From Escarpia spicata (taxonomy: Eukaryota > Annelida > Polychaeta > Sabellida > Siboglinidae): a stretch of DNA of 64,000 nt. A model generated the notes under the pieces. The model was not told the origin of the DNA, did not search any database, and was given only the letters and a program-made list of their open reading frames with translations. The position numbers and the translations under genes were made by a program. Every line of letters begins with the position of its first letter. The first letter of the stretch is position 1. The stretch covers positions 64,721,790 through 64,785,789 of the forward strand of contig OZ023206.1 in the NCBI GenBank assembly GCA_963995525.1. The letters run 5' to 3'. Shown here piece by piece: positions 1 to 64,000 of this stretch.

Positions 1-286
1 TGGAGCGCAATAGCTAGAACATCGGACTCCCAATCGAGAGAACCCGGGTTTGAAAGTGCTGCCATGTCGAACCTTCGGCTAGTTTGCTCACTCTACGTTG
101 CTCCAGTTCACTTAGCTATATAAAAGAGTACCTCATTATATACAGTGGTGGATATGAGTGTACGAATAGTGCCAGAGAAGTTGAGATGCTGTTCGTTTGA
201 ACAGATCTGCCAGGGAGTAAAGTGTAAAGCGCTTTGAGTTGTCTTAAGGACTGGACACTGCGCTATGATAGAAATCATCTTTGTCT
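1..286 (+). mobile_element. tRNA-derived SINE, copy 1
   Basis: It begins with a tRNA-like head (GGAGCGCAATAGCTAG, then CCCGGGTTTGAAAG as a decayed B box) and ends with the family tail AAAGCGCTTTGAG ... GACTGGACACTGCGCTAT. It lies in the intron before the first visible exon. The same family recurs near 23948, 35248, 17035 and as tails elsewhere in this window. The left edge may lie outside the window. Confidence 0.75.
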
Positions 287-310
287 AAACTTTGTTTTGT
301 CATTTGCCAG

Positions 311-63390
<63,080 letters not shown>

Positions 63391-64000
63391 GTGAGTTGTA
63401 GCTTGACTCTATATTGAATGAATGAGTTAATGAATGAACTTTTATTCAAAACATTGGCAACAACACAATGTACAAGACTAACAAATTTAATTATAGTACA
63501 AGTGAGAATGTACACTGTACAGTGTTTGAAGGGGGTAAATAGGAAGTCATTGACTTGCACGTAAGTTTACTCCTAACATGCAAATCAAATCAAATTTGTT
63601 TGATAACAGTGTACATACACAAAACAACCATTTAAAAAGGTAAAGTTGTGTTGCATGGTCAGATGGTGACATGGCATGCTACATGATGTCTTCCTATGAC
63701 CCCATGCAACTTTAAACTTTAGAGTTACGTTTACTGAACTTGTTATTCCTCTACTCTAGCAATCATAATTTATATCATGTAAGGGAAGATATGCATGTTC
63801 AATATTTAATATTTAAAGTATTTATTGACCTTTGATCTCTGCTTATTATTGACCTCTGGATTTCGCATGTGAATACAGTGTGCAGCCAAACCCGCCCATA
63901 GACTGACAATTCAAATCGGCCAAACGATACATTTTCGTGTTTGATAAATCTAGATTGCCCCGTGCTTCACGTCCTTACTATAATATTACATTAATATGAA
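63391..64000. other. Intron start with a LINE-like tail
   Basis: 63413-63480 (AATGAATGAACTTTTATTCA, then GGCAACAACACAATGTACAA) resembles the 3' end of the LINE at 7950-8010, in the same reversed orientation. From 63560 onward nothing is recognised. Confidence 0.45.

Overview
This is eukaryotic nuclear DNA. Short exons with GT..AG borders sit in long introns full of SINEs, LINE remnants, MITEs and minisatellites. The host is probably a marine invertebrate; lancelet, hemichordate or mollusc are all possible and I cannot decide from sequence alone. From memory and unverified, intronic minisatellites that overlap splice sites have been described in amphioxus, which would fit.

One large gene on the + strand runs through the whole window and continues past both ends. 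I can assemble 36 coding exons whose phases join without a break. They encode a secreted modular protein of the VWDE kind (von Willebrand factor D and EGF domain-containing). The coding order repeats: module 1 (311-25188, 18 exons, 1108 codons), module 2 (30508-58654, 15 exons, 1027 codons) and the first three exons of module 3 (60134-63390). Each full module reads: pre-VWD domain, VWD domain (DPH..TFD and GLCG/GMCG motifs), Cys-rich linker, EGF-like domain, TIG-like/Cys-rich region, a LamG-like domain in one exon, then a short domain and a Cys-rich exon leading into the next module. Intron positions and phases agree between modules with three exceptions: a PAN/apple exon and a 21-nt microexon occur only in module 1, and one intron inside the VWD region is missing in module 2 but present in modules 1 and 3.

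The introns hold at least fifteen tandem arrays. Five of them contain the splice junction itself: the unit includes real exon sequence plus the adjoining acceptor (1083-4260, 17630-18145, 39261-39491) or donor (25173-25613, 49057-49559). Each extra copy is a decoy splice site, and in every one of these arrays using or reading through a decoy meets a stop codon or shifts frame. This is the most unusual feature of the window.

Mobile elements include a tRNA-derived SINE family (at least seven pieces), a broken LINE reverse transcriptase on the - strand (7950-10145), a 2.4 kb element with TTAA target duplication and clear inverted repeats (45685-48086) nested in a long-inverted-repeat element, a piggyBac-like MITE (25667-26322) nested in a pogo-like MITE, and a 545-bp insertion inside a SINE. 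No rRNA, functional tRNA, CRISPR or bacterial features are present. Long open frames over the arrays are by-products of tandem repetition.
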